Source of the DNA: JBMNOU01 sp050943215
GTDB lineage: Bacteria; Bacillota; Clostridia; Christensenellales; SZUA-584
Direction of reading: 5' to 3'
NCBI GenBank assembly: GCA_050943215.1
Contig: JBMNOU010000045.1
Span: 1-13,608 of the forward strand
Length of the DNA: 13,608 nt
Made by a program: the position numbers and the translations under genes. Positions 1-7,194 of this stretch are shown piece after piece (positions within the stretch are counted from its first letter, which is position 1; the number at the start of each line of letters is the position of its first letter). Under the pieces are notes generated by a model. It made no database searches. It was not told where the DNA came from and saw only the letters and a program-made list of their open reading frames with translations.

Positions 1-1049
1 GTAAAGTCCAAAAATAACCCTTCCTGATGTCTATCTCCCGGTACCAGCACTACACCGTTTCTGATAGCCCTTTTAGCGCTACGCCATTTTGTTTTCTTTC
101 CTTTGTAATATATTTCGCCGCTGCTTTTTTGCATAAAGCCCGAAAGGGTAAGCAACAACTCTTCCTGTCCCATTCCCTGAAGCCCGCTTATGCCTACAAT
201 CTCACCTTGTGCAACCGAGAACGAAATATCGTAAAGCGTCCTTTTCACTCCTAGCCCGTCTACCTCGAGGATGGTATCGCCCTTTTCAATATCGGCATCC
301 GCTTGACGCGCCGCTTCCTCGTCTTTGCCGGTAATGGCTCGTAGTATCGCCCTATTAATATCCTTTTCATCAATAGAAGAAAGGTCAAGCGACGCTACCG
401 TCTCTCCATTACGCAGTACCACTACGCTGTCACACAGCTGTGTTACCTCCCACATCCTGTGGGAGATAAACACAACCGACGTACCCTGCTTTTTGATCTT
501 TCCGATGATATCGAACAGCATGTTTACCTGAGTAAACTCGAGTGATGCCGTCGGCTCATCAAGAATGAGCAGTTTGGGCTTTTTGGAGATAGCCTTGCAT
601 ATCTCCACAAGTTGTTTTTGAGAAGGCGACAGTTCGTTTACCTTTTTGTCTTTGAGGCCGGATAGTTCGAACATCTCGAGCAATTTTCTTGCCTCTTTGA
701 TGCACGAAGAATTGTCTATTAATATACCCCTCAACTTCTCATTGCCGAGACATATGTTCTCCCAGACCGTCATCTCACTCACGAGACTCAGGTTCTGATG
801 CGCCATTGCTATCCCCGCATCGCCTGCTTCTTTGGATGACGCAAACGCGACTTTTTTTCCGTTAAATATCATCTCACCGCCATCGGCTTTGTATAATCCG
901 GAGATTATACGCGAAAGCGTCGTCTTGCCTGAACCGTTTGCACCCAGCAGTCCGCAGACCGCACCTTCTTCTATTGAGAGATCAGCTTTTGCAAGCGCGG
1001 TAACACCACCAAAATGCTTTTCGATCCCTCTTACTTCCAACCTGCTCAT
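1..1049 (-). CDS. Sugar ABC transporter ATP-binding protein (RbsA/MglA type), C-terminus cut by window edge
   Basis: Cytoplasmic ATPase expected to power uptake of the sugar bound by the lipoprotein just upstream. The start is ATG at 1049 with GGAGG seven bases before it. 349 codons are visible without a stop; the family is usually about 500 residues, so roughly 150 are missing. NBD1 has Walker A GANGSGKTT (36-44), Q-loop Gln85, Walker B LLILDEP (160-166) and the H-loop His197. Its signature loop is LSPSQ (140-144) instead of LSGGQ, a drift common in NBD1 of this two-domain family. NBD2 starts near residue 258. Its P-loop is degenerate, GLQGMGQ (289-295), with Gln where Lys would bind ATP, as expected for the second domain. 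The VPGDRHQEGL segment (336-345) matches the family's PEDRKxxGL region. The gene starts 35 bp after the binding-protein stop and is the last visible gene of operon C. The permease should lie outside the window. Confidence 0.95.
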   Translation of the reverse strand, partial: MSRLEVRGIEKHFGGVTALAKADLSIEEGAVCGLLGANGSGKTTLSRIISGLYKADGGEMIFNGKKVAFASSKEAGDAGIAMAHQNLSLVSEMTVWENICLGNEKLRGILIDNSSCIKEARKLLEMFELSGLKDKKVNELSPSQKQLVEICKAISKKPKLLILDEPTASLEFTQVNMLFDIIGKIKKQGTSVVFISHRMWEVTQLCDSVVVLRNGETVASLDLSSIDEKDINRAILRAITGKDEEAARQADADIEKGDTILEVDGLGVKRTLYDISFSVAQGEIVGISGLQGMGQEELLLTLSGFMQKSSGEIYYKGKKTKWRSAKRAIRNGVVLVPGDRHQEGLFLDF

Positions 1050-1084
1050 GCTAAAACCTCCAAGTCAGGATATCCTGATACCTA

Positions 1085-2236
1085 CTATTTGAACAGCGCG
1101 TCGAGGTCTTCCTCGCTTAGCCACTCATCAGGATAGTAGGAATCCGGACGACCTTCCGTTACTACATACTTATTGTAAAAATCCTGGAAGTTGTTTTCAT
1201 CCACCGTCACGCCTGCCGCATAGTAGTAGGTATTGCCGTTAATCCACTCACCGGTAAACTCCTTACCCTGGGCCAGTCTGACTGCAAAGCCAAGTGCTGT
1301 CGCACCAATTCCCGGCGGATTGACCGTACCATAGGATATAAAGTTCGGATGCTCTTCGAGTATCGCCTGCCATTCTTTGAGGCACGCTACCTGCGTCTCG
1401 CCCGTAGTGATGATGCTGTCCAGCTTCTTTGCGGACCTGAGCGCATTAAACACGCCGACTGCCATGCCGTCCATCGAGAGTATTCCCTTTAGGTTGGGGT
1501 TGGTCGCAATAACTTGAGAGGCTGCCTTTTGCGCACCGGGGTTATCCCAGTTGCCCACTGCTGTGCTGACGATCTCTATGTTCGGGTATTTCTCGATAGC
1601 GTCGTTCCAGCCTCGAACGCGGTCGTCGTTCGCTGGATGTCCAGGCAAACCTTCGATGTAGGCCAGCTCGCCTTCCTCGCTCATGGCTTTGCATAGCCAA
1701 TCGGCGAAGCCGTAGCCCCAGGTATAATGGTCAATTGTGACGTTATATACACCTTCTGCCGATATCGCTTGGTCAAAAGCAACGACAAGCACTCCCTTTG
1801 CCAAAGCCTCTTCCGCGACCTCGTTTAGCCCGTCAGCCGAAATGGGGTTGATGAGCAGCACATCGATACCGTCGTTGACCATATTTCTGATCTGTGTGAT
1901 CTGCGCATTAACGTCTGTACCAGCATGCTGAATTATAAGTTCACCTTCAACCCAACCTCTGCCTTTGTAGTTTTCAAAAACGCGCTGCATGTCATCGATC
2001 ATCTGTGCTCTCCACGGAAACATAAACGTATTTGAAAGACCGACCTTTAGGGGTTTTACCGCCTCAGGTGTTGATGTATCCTCGGTTGCCGATGCTTCCG
2101 GTACCGATGCTGGTGTCGTTATCTCCGCGGGCGCTGCTGCCGTAGGCTCTGCCTCGGGTACAGTAGCCGGTGTACATGCTGCTAATACGAATGCCGCGAA
2201 AAGAACCACGACCATCATCCATGAGATTTTTTTCAT
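1085..2236 (-). CDS. Sugar ABC transporter substrate-binding lipoprotein (Peripla_BP_4 type)
   Basis: Extracellular membrane-anchored receptor that delivers a sugar to the ABC transporter encoded next to it. The start at 2236 is preceded by AAGGAGG. The first 21 residues form a lipoprotein signal with lipobox LAAC, so Cys21 should be lipidated. A Pro/Ala/Glu/Thr-rich linker (about 22-62) tethers a two-lobed binding domain. That domain starts at the KVGLSNTFMFPWR strand and has the repeated 'NGIDVLLINPIS', 'VVAFDQ' and 'GILSMDGMAVG' strand-loop pattern of the ribose/galactose-binding superfamily. At 383 residues it is of usual size. It sits 38 bp after the kinase stop and 35 bp before the ATPase. 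The sequence does not reveal the ligand. The neighbouring aminosugar-phosphate deaminase suggests an amino sugar or derivative, which is inference. Confidence 0.93.
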   Translation of the reverse strand: MKKISWMMVVVLFAAFVLAACTPATVPEAEPTAAAPAEITTPASVPEASATEDTSTPEAVKPLKVGLSNTFMFPWRAQMIDDMQRVFENYKGRGWVEGELIIQHAGTDVNAQITQIRNMVNDGIDVLLINPISADGLNEVAEEALAKGVLVVAFDQAISAEGVYNVTIDHYTWGYGFADWLCKAMSEEGELAYIEGLPGHPANDDRVRGWNDAIEKYPNIEIVSTAVGNWDNPGAQKAASQVIATNPNLKGILSMDGMAVGVFNALRSAKKLDSIITTGETQVACLKEWQAILEEHPNFISYGTVNPPGIGATALGFAVRLAQGKEFTGEWINGNTYYYAAGVTVDENNFQDFYNKYVVTEGRPDSYYPDEWLSEEDLDALFK

Positions 2237-2274
2237 TTTTTATTCCTCCTTCATAGATTTTTCTTATGGAGTTT

Positions 2275-3378
2275 TTATTCCAAACTTAAATACCATTGCT
2301 CTAAGTGCCGCTTTAGCTCTTTAAGCCCAGGACTTTTGCCATAAGATATGTAATAGCTAGAAACAGCATTGCCTAACACATTGCAGTATTCCGGCGGAAA
2401 ATCAAGAATACATCCTAGAGCATAGCCGGCGTTGAAATTGTCTCCGCCACCCGTCTGCAACTTGGGCGTTTCGTTAAACTGGGTAGGCATTGATGATATC
2501 CTCCCCGCTTCGTATGAATAACAGCACTTACGACTGTGGAGTACCAACCTGTCTACCTTTATTATGTCGGCAAGCGTAAACCCCAGTTTTTCGTAATCCT
2601 CACCGCTATGGCTCTTGTTGCACAGCACACGGTAAAGCTCCATCGCCTCACTCTCATTTAAGCTTAATATCACTTTTCTAATGTATGTGAACTGTTCAAG
2701 AAGGTCGAGCATCTCTGTAATACTCCGTACGTTCTTACGTGAGCAGTCAGCAAGATCAACGATAATCTGCTTGCTCTTGTCCGGTGTTTTGCTCAGATAT
2801 TCAAATAATCTCTTCCAGATAGTCGTGCAATATTCCAATTCACTCCAGTTCACCAACCCCAGCATATCTACGTCAGCAAATACCGATTGCATGTTATCCT
2901 CACCCACCGCGGCAACAATCTGTTCCCATACATCACCGTTTATGCGTACCCTCGGAGAAAGCATGATCTTGCCGTCGTTAAACTCCAATACAATCGCCAT
3001 TGCGTTCTTACTATATGAATACATCTTGCATCTACTCTTGAGTTCGTCAAATATCTCGTTACATTGCGATTTACCGAAAAGCCCGACCACCGAGGTGTTG
3101 ATACCGTATTCGCTAACCGCCGTTGCAAATATGGGGCCATTGCCACCCGCTTTTGTGGTTTGTTCCTCAAGTTCAATGCTACAGCTTATACCACTCTTTT
3201 GAGCTAGATATTCTGAAAAATGACTGATCGTCTCAAAGAGCTCAAGCTGATCTTCGTTGTACTTTTTAACGACTCTGCATATTGTGTCGGCGCAGCCATC
3301 GAAGCCCAGCGTAATCGTTTTTCCCTTAAGGTGACTCGCATTAAGATTGTCAATTACGCTTTGTATAATCTGTTTCAT
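2275..3378 (-). CDS. PfkB-family carbohydrate kinase
   Basis: Cytoplasmic ATP-dependent kinase predicted to phosphorylate the imported sugar. An upstream ATG at 3420 would give 381 residues. I prefer ATG 3378 (367 residues) because AGGGGA lies eight bases before it and this limits overlap with the upstream nagB-type gene to 29 bp. The first PfkB signature is AGGNGPIFATAVSEYG (77-92). The second is TGGGDNFNAG (309-318), where Asp313 is the expected catalytic base; the usual motif is GAGDxFxxG. At 367 residues it is longer than typical ribokinases (about 300-330), and the middle is divergent, so the substrate cannot be named. Overlap with the upstream gene implies translational coupling. Acting beside a NagB-type enzyme it could make the aminosugar 6-phosphate, or act on another hydroxyl of a modified sugar. 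Family assignment is firm; the specific reaction is inferred. Confidence 0.88.
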   Translation of the reverse strand: MKQIIQSVIDNLNASHLKGKTITLGFDGCADTICRVVKKYNEDQLELFETISHFSEYLAQKSGISCSIELEEQTTKAGGNGPIFATAVSEYGINTSVVGLFGKSQCNEIFDELKSRCKMYSYSKNAMAIVLEFNDGKIMLSPRVRINGDVWEQIVAAVGEDNMQSVFADVDMLGLVNWSELEYCTTIWKRLFEYLSKTPDKSKQIIVDLADCSRKNVRSITEMLDLLEQFTYIRKVILSLNESEAMELYRVLCNKSHSGEDYEKLGFTLADIIKVDRLVLHSRKCCYSYEAGRISSMPTQFNETPKLQTGGGDNFNAGYALGCILDFPPEYCNVLGNAVSSYYISYGKSPGLKELKRHLEQWYLSLE

Positions 3379-4117
3379 GTTCGTTTCCCCTGTAAAGGCC
3401 TTCCGCCGCTTTCTCGTCAAAGTAAAATTCTATATCGTTGTGATCGCGTATTAGCGTTATTGGACAATCAGTATTCTTATCACCTCTCACCGCTCTTTCG
3501 GCTATCGCCTTCTTATGCGCGCCATAGCATATGACAAGTATCCTGCGTGCACCTAATATCTGCGGTATTCCAATCGTGATACCCTGCTTTAGTTGATACT
3601 CACGATCGAAATACTTGACGCCTACTGCCTTGCTCATCTCAGAAAGCCGAATGACGCGTACGCCATCCGTTTCCTGCGTCCCTGGCTCGTTGAACCCAAT
3701 GTGTCCGTTCATGCCAATGCCCAGCAGGATGACGTCGATACCACCGTTTTTTTCAATGAATGTATGGCAGCGCCTGCATTCGCCTTCAAGGTCTTTCGAT
3801 AGACCGTCGAAGAAGAACATCCGCTCACCCTTCTTTATCGATAGCGGATCCAAAAAATATTTGGAGACATCATGGATGCAGCTTCCGAGATCCTTTATCC
3901 CAAGGCCCACCCATTCGTCCAGCGAGACGAACTTGAATCGGTTGGAAGGATAAATCCCGTCCTTTGCGTCTTGTACCAGCCGCTTCATTATTGGCACCGG
4001 TGAAGAGCCAGCGCAAAGGCATATTAGCGCATCCGGTTTTGCTGTGATCATAGTTTCTATCTCCCGTGCGACTTTAAAGGCTATCGCATTTTCGTCCTTC
4101 ATTACGTTAACCTTCAT
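3350..4117 (-). CDS. nagB: Glucosamine-6-phosphate deaminase/isomerase family protein (NagB-type)
   Basis: Cytoplasmic enzyme family that converts glucosamine 6-phosphate to fructose 6-phosphate and ammonia, the entry of amino sugars into glycolysis. At 255 residues it is full length. It has SLDEW with Asp67, the position of the enolisation Asp in the family, and GIGMNGHIGFNEPG (133-146) with His139 and Glu144, the ring-opening pair. The E. coli enzyme has Asp at the position of Asn137; Asn is what I recall for Gram-positive members. The sugar-phosphate loop CAGSSP (35-40) deviates from the usual TGSTP (Cys and Ala replace Thr and Gly), so a substrate other than GlcN6P is possible. ATG 4117 follows an eight-G run acting as ribosome binding site. 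The gene follows the ROK gene by 77 bp, which hold an operator-like site, and overlaps the kinase by 29 bp. Confidence 0.88.
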   Translation of the reverse strand: MKVNVMKDENAIAFKVAREIETMITAKPDALICLCAGSSPVPIMKRLVQDAKDGIYPSNRFKFVSLDEWVGLGIKDLGSCIHDVSKYFLDPLSIKKGERMFFFDGLSKDLEGECRRCHTFIEKNGGIDVILLGIGMNGHIGFNEPGTQETDGVRVIRLSEMSKAVGVKYFDREYQLKQGITIGIPQILGARRILVICYGAHKKAIAERAVRGDKNTDCPITLIRDHNDIEFYFDEKAAEGLYRGNEHETDYTKRN

Positions 4118-4118
4118 G

Positions 4119-4130
4119 TTCCCCCCCCTT
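4119..4130 (-). promoter_or_regulatory. Ribosome binding site with an eight-G homopolymer ahead of nagB
   Basis: Read on the minus strand the leader is AAGGGGGGGGAAC followed by ATG at 4117. The uninterrupted G8 (C8 on the plus strand at 4121-4128) is the only Shine-Dalgarno candidate. Because many registers of GGGG or AGGGG can pair with 16S rRNA, its strength may tolerate or respond to slippage in tract length. Confidence 0.6.
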
Positions 4131-4156
4131 AGTTAATTAACTTTATTAATTAAATT
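4131..4156 (-). promoter_or_regulatory. Internal operator-like site between ROK gene and nagB
   Basis: On the plus strand two TTAATTAA arms (4133-4140 and 4146-4153) flank the five-base spacer CTTTA. The 17-mer TTAATTAACTTTATTAA (4133-4149) matches 16 of 17 bases of the sequence at 7172-7188 in the main operon promoter. The edge TTAGTT (4130-4134 region) recalls the half-sites of XylR-type ROK operators. It lies 15 bases upstream of the nagB start. The likely role is ROK-dependent control of nagB and downstream genes separately from the upstream genes. No convincing -35/-10 pair was found beside it. Confidence 0.5.
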
Positions 4157-4194
4157 ATTTTGTTAATACTGTTTGGTCTTCTTTAGATTGTTTT

Positions 4195-5298
4195 TTACAG
4201 GATGTCTTTCAAGCGATGTTCGTATACTATTATCGCACTACCCGTAAGTTCAGGTAACGCGGAGCGTGCTAGATCACAGTTTATCTTGAATAAACTCATC
4301 TTTTTTAGGTTCTTTTCGATCTCGACAAGTATCTCCTTACCAAAATGCTCGCTTAGAAGTCCGCCGATGACCACCTGATCAAAATCGAGCAGCACTGAGA
4401 AGTTCGCAATTGTCAGCGCTAAAGTCTTTGATATCTTCCCAATGTAATTTTCCGTCCCCTCAAAGCGTTTTACAGCACGGTTAACGGCGTCGCCATCCGA
4501 GATACGGCGCTCTAACCATCCTATCGAGCTATTCTTAGAGACGTAGTCCTCGTCAAAGGAAGTATATGCTATCTCTCCAGCAAAGTAGTGTATCCCATGG
4601 CGAAGTTTGCCGTTTAATACTATCCCCGCACCAAGACCGGTGCCAAGGGATATGTACAACAAATCCTCTGCCTTTGTGAGCTTCCTCGCCTTAAACTCGC
4701 CGATCGCTGCGGCGTTGATGTCATTATCGATATATACCGGTAACCCCGAAGCCTGATTAAATTCTGAGATAAGCTCGGTGCAATCCGTCTTTTCGTTCAT
4801 TCCAATAGAGTAAGCATATTCCACTGTATTCTTTTCACAATCAACGACGCCAGGCAGACCCAACCCGACGCCTAGGACGCTGCTCACGTCTAAAACATTT
4901 TGTGTGCGAAGCTCATATATCATCTCGCAAACGTCATGCAATAGTATCTCCCGAAACTCTCGCTGCAGCGGTTTTTCTAATACGTCTATTACTGTCCCTT
5001 CGAGATCAACCAGTCCGGCCCTTACCTTGCCGTTCTGAAAATCAACTCCTATCGCGTAATACGCCCTGGTATTAAGCACGAGCAGAGTTGGTTTTCTACC
5101 CACCACCGATTCGCCCTCGCCCGCGTTTAAGAGTATCCCCTTTTCTATAAATGAGTCTATTACTTTTATGACCGTGGGCGCACTGATGCCCGTCAGCCTA
5201 CTTATATCCGCTTTTGAATATGCATTCCCATCCGAGAAGAGATTGTAGATACTCCTGCTGTTTCTTTCCTTCAGAAGGGATGGAACAAAACTTTTCAA
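4195..5298 (-). CDS. ROK-family transcriptional repressor (NagC/XylR type)
   Basis: Sugar-responsive DNA-binding repressor. Residues about 13-75 form a winged helix-turn-helix (KADISRLTGISAPTVIKVID as recognition core), followed by a ROK sugar-binding domain. The conserved IDNDINAAAIGE (190-201) and LGTGLGAGIV (218-227) are present. The first phosphate loop is degenerate (IGVDFQNGKVRAGLVD), as in regulators rather than kinases. The zinc cluster normally built from GH...CxCGxxGC is absent: the segment reads GEIAYTSF...SSIGWLE (241-263) with no cysteine and no GH histidine. The start is TTG at 5298, the only usable in-frame start after an upstream TAA at 5335-5337, with AAGGGG nine bases before it. 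The ribosome binding site overlaps the stop of the PIG-L-like gene 13 bp upstream. It probably controls its own operon through the sites at 7172-7194 and 4133-4153. Confidence 0.92.
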   Translation of the reverse strand: MKSFVPSLLKERNSRSIYNLFSDGNAYSKADISRLTGISAPTVIKVIDSFIEKGILLNAGEGESVVGRKPTLLVLNTRAYYAIGVDFQNGKVRAGLVDLEGTVIDVLEKPLQREFREILLHDVCEMIYELRTQNVLDVSSVLGVGLGLPGVVDCEKNTVEYAYSIGMNEKTDCTELISEFNQASGLPVYIDNDINAAAIGEFKARKLTKAEDLLYISLGTGLGAGIVLNGKLRHGIHYFAGEIAYTSFDEDYVSKNSSIGWLERRISDGDAVNRAVKRFEGTENYIGKISKTLALTIANFSVLLDFDQVVIGGLLSEHFGKEILVEIEKNLKKMSLFKINCDLARSALPELTGSAIIVYEHRLKDIL

Positions 5299-5311
5299 AA
5301 TACATTTCCCC

Positions 5312-6016
5312 TTATGGCAATAATTTTTTGGACGTTAGATACATCCAACTTTTGTGTTTTTTAAAACCTTCGGCATACGGTACACCACATTGCAACCCTC
5401 TGAAATGCGCCACCGTTCTTACAAAATCCTCGAAATCAACGCCCTTTTTCTTTAATAACCATTTTAGAACAGACTCGTGTTTCCATAACATGTTTATTTT
5501 CGTGTTAATGGTGTCGGTAATATCCACGTATTCATCCGGCGAAAACTCCACTCCCGCAAACGTATCCATAAAATATATCGGCACCACAGCGTTTATCGGC
5601 GCTTCACTCGTTTTGTAGTGAAACATCGACGCTTTGAGGCTGGCATCACATGCTAGTTTACTGACTGCTGTAAGATCAGGACTATAATCATCAGGTGAGT
5701 GCGTTATAATGATATCCGGTCGCACCTTTCTCACTACATCCACAACTCTATCCTGAAGCTCGCGGCTGTCCGAGTTTACCTCAAGGTCATTGACATTAAG
5801 GCCGATGCACTCCGCACCAATAATGGCAGCCGAGATACGCGATTCCTCATTGCGTATCGGCCCTAGCTTCTCAGGTGGTATCTCTTCGCCGCCCTTATTG
5901 CCGTTCGACACGTGGCATATTGTCACGCTATCGCCACGTTTTGCGTATTTTGCCAGTGTACCCGCGCAGAGAATCTCCGCCGTGGCAGGATGACAGGATA
6001 TCACCAAAACATTCAT
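5312..6016 (-). CDS. PIG-L (LmbE-like) deacetylase family protein with altered active-site residues
   Basis: The family removes acyl groups from N-acyl amino sugars and glycoconjugates using a zinc ion held by the HPDD Asp, its His, and a later PDH His. This 234-residue protein has the family's N-terminal strand and layout, including CAGTLAKYAKRGD (17-29), RPDIIITHSPDDYSPD (99-114) and YVDITDTI (163-170). The first motif reads HPATAE (9-14), so both Asp residues of HPDD are Ala11 and Thr12. The second reads PDLTAV (113-118), with Leu115 where the metal-binding His should be. Only His9 of the classic triad is left. It may be inactive, act as a regulatory or binding subunit, or use other ligands. 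ATG 6016 overlaps the upstream TGA (ATGA), so the two are translationally coupled; GGGAG lies seven bases before the start. Confidence 0.85.
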   Translation of the reverse strand: MNVLVISCHPATAEILCAGTLAKYAKRGDSVTICHVSNGNKGGEEIPPEKLGPIRNEESRISAAIIGAECIGLNVNDLEVNSDSRELQDRVVDVVRKVRPDIIITHSPDDYSPDLTAVSKLACDASLKASMFHYKTSEAPINAVVPIYFMDTFAGVEFSPDEYVDITDTINTKINMLWKHESVLKWLLKKKGVDFEDFVRTVAHFRGLQCGVPYAEGFKKHKSWMYLTSKKLLP

Positions 6017-7107
6017 ACTTCTACTCCCAGCTTTTCGAGGATAGTTTTTGCGTCCTCAAGATCACGCAGCAGGTTGCCTCGAAGCTCACTTTTCTGCGCC
6101 TTTCTGAGCGTCGTGTAGTACTCCTCTACGACTAGCGGCAGATTGGGCAGCTTAGGGTCACTTACCAGCTTCTTGAAGTTACCGTAGTATATCTTTCGCA
6201 GAGCCTCTTCATTAAGACCAATGCCGTGGATACGCATATCCCACGCATCAAATTCGTTTGTTGTCTCGAGGAATGTGCGCACCGCATTTATCTCGTAGCA
6301 TATCTCACCGAAAAATCCGTTATCGGTCCCGAAGATTATACGATCCTGAAATTTAGTGAAAAAACTGTTCCAGCATTCTGGCTCAGCAGTGAAATCGATG
6401 TACATTTCAGTGCCTGGCGTGATATCTATATACGCGTTTTCGTATGTATCGAGGAACTTCTCCAGCCTCGGCAGATCGACTGAGAGAAAGAAGAAATGCG
6501 CTAGTACCATCTTTAAGCACGGATGTTTTTTGAATACGTTTTCGATCTCTGTGAAATATTGTTCGGGGTGAACGTAGGTAGAGTCGTACGTCCAGCCATA
6601 TTGCTTGGCAAGCTCGGGTGCATCATCGCCGTCCCAGAAGTTCTTGGGGTCGCCAACGTGGTTCATCATCGGTATGTCGTTGTCGTCCAGATAGGAATAC
6701 ATAGGGTCGAACTCCTCACAATCTAGCGGCATGTCGAGCACCTTGCGCACACTAGGTTTGGCATCATACATCTTTATACCGTCGCAGCCCATCGCGATGA
6801 GATGCCTTGCCTGCATAAGGTAGTCCTGTTTTTTGGGGTCTTCACCCTCCTCGGGACGGTAGAACCCGCCAAAGGAATATATTTCGCCCTGAAGCAGGAA
6901 TTTTAGCAGCATCGAGTCAAGGTTGTTCGCGAGGAACTCATCACTGAGCCTCGGCAAACATTGCATACACATGCCGCGTAGCCCGCTATCCCGAAGTACT
7001 GCATTTTGATTAAGTGCCCGCGCGAGCGTACGGATATGTATATGCGCGTCTATGACAGGATAATATTTGTGCTCCGTTAATGCATCACTCTTGCTGAAAT
7101 ACTCCAT
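6013..7107 (-). CDS. Amidohydrolase-family (Amidohydro_2) metal-dependent hydrolase
   Basis: Predicted cytoplasmic TIM-barrel hydrolase or lactonase, first gene of operon C. The metal site looks complete: DAHIHI with His22 and His24, MNHVGDP with His150, VLAHFFF with His204, and FGTDNG with Asp262. A GIKMY segment (110-114) follows strand 4 as in other members. At 364 residues it is slightly longer than many members, with a charged C-terminal extension (about 320-364). The start at 7107 has GGAGG nine bases upstream. It is coupled to the PIG-L-like gene by an ATGA overlap, so the two products probably act on the same compound. Members of this family include ACMSD-like decarboxylases and sugar-acid lactonases; the actual reaction here is unknown. 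Hydrolysis of an amide, ester or lactone of a sugar derivative is an inference from context. Confidence 0.88.
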   Translation of the reverse strand: MEYFSKSDALTEHKYYPVIDAHIHIRTLARALNQNAVLRDSGLRGMCMQCLPRLSDEFLANNLDSMLLKFLLQGEIYSFGGFYRPEEGEDPKKQDYLMQARHLIAMGCDGIKMYDAKPSVRKVLDMPLDCEEFDPMYSYLDDNDIPMMNHVGDPKNFWDGDDAPELAKQYGWTYDSTYVHPEQYFTEIENVFKKHPCLKMVLAHFFFLSVDLPRLEKFLDTYENAYIDITPGTEMYIDFTAEPECWNSFFTKFQDRIIFGTDNGFFGEICYEINAVRTFLETTNEFDAWDMRIHGIGLNEEALRKIYYGNFKKLVSDPKLPNLPLVVEEYYTTLRKAQKSELRGNLLRDLEDAKTILEKLGVEV

Positions 7108-7131
7108 AGAAACGTTCCTCCGAAATATTTC

Positions 7132-7177
7132 TAGTATGTGGATATTATTAACTGATAGTATGCAAATATTATTAACT
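7132..7177. repeat. Two tandem 22-bp direct repeats, 24-bp period, in the operon C leader
   Basis: Copy 1 is 7132-7153 and copy 2 is 7156-7177. Both begin TAGTATG and end ATATTATTAACT on the plus strand. They differ only at three bases (TGG against CAA), so 19 of 22 match. They lie between the predicted transcription start and the ribosome binding site, and their ATTAACT ends resemble part of the operator-like sites. They may be extra regulator-binding sites, or simply a local duplication. Confidence 0.75.
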
Positions 7178-7194
7178 AACTTTATTAATAAAGT
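7172..7194 (-). promoter_or_regulatory. Main operator-like site overlapping the -10 of the operon C promoter
   Basis: A perfect 16-bp palindrome, ACTTTATTAATAAAGT (7179-7194), covers the predicted -10. The adjoining 17-mer TTAACTAACTTTATTAA (7172-7188) matches 16 of 17 bases of the site before nagB at 4133-4149. Overlap with the -10 fits repression by steric exclusion. The ROK regulator encoded in the operon is the obvious candidate ligand; this is inferred from position and repetition. Confidence 0.55.

Noticed and set aside
27..1092. Plus-strand open frames in the first kilobase.
   Set aside because: They are antisense to the ABC ATPase, which has complete motifs and a good ribosome binding site. 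The plus frames lack both.
1989..2324. Plus-strand 111-codon frame rich in Ala/Ser/Gly.
   Set aside because: It is the mirror of the Pro/Ala/Thr-rich linker and signal peptide of the minus-strand lipoprotein.
2940..3202. Overlapping frames on both strands inside the kinase gene.
   Set aside because: They encode no recognisable motif and lie wholly inside a conserved PfkB-family gene.
3379..3420. Longer start for the kinase at ATG 3420.
   Set aside because: It would add 14 basic residues and deepen overlap with nagB. AGGGGA is correctly spaced for ATG 3378 instead.
3350..4117. 6-phosphogluconolactonase as an alternative for the NagB-type protein.
   Set aside because: The shared fold makes it possible, but the GHIGFNEPG stretch is specific to the aminosugar-phosphate deaminase branch.
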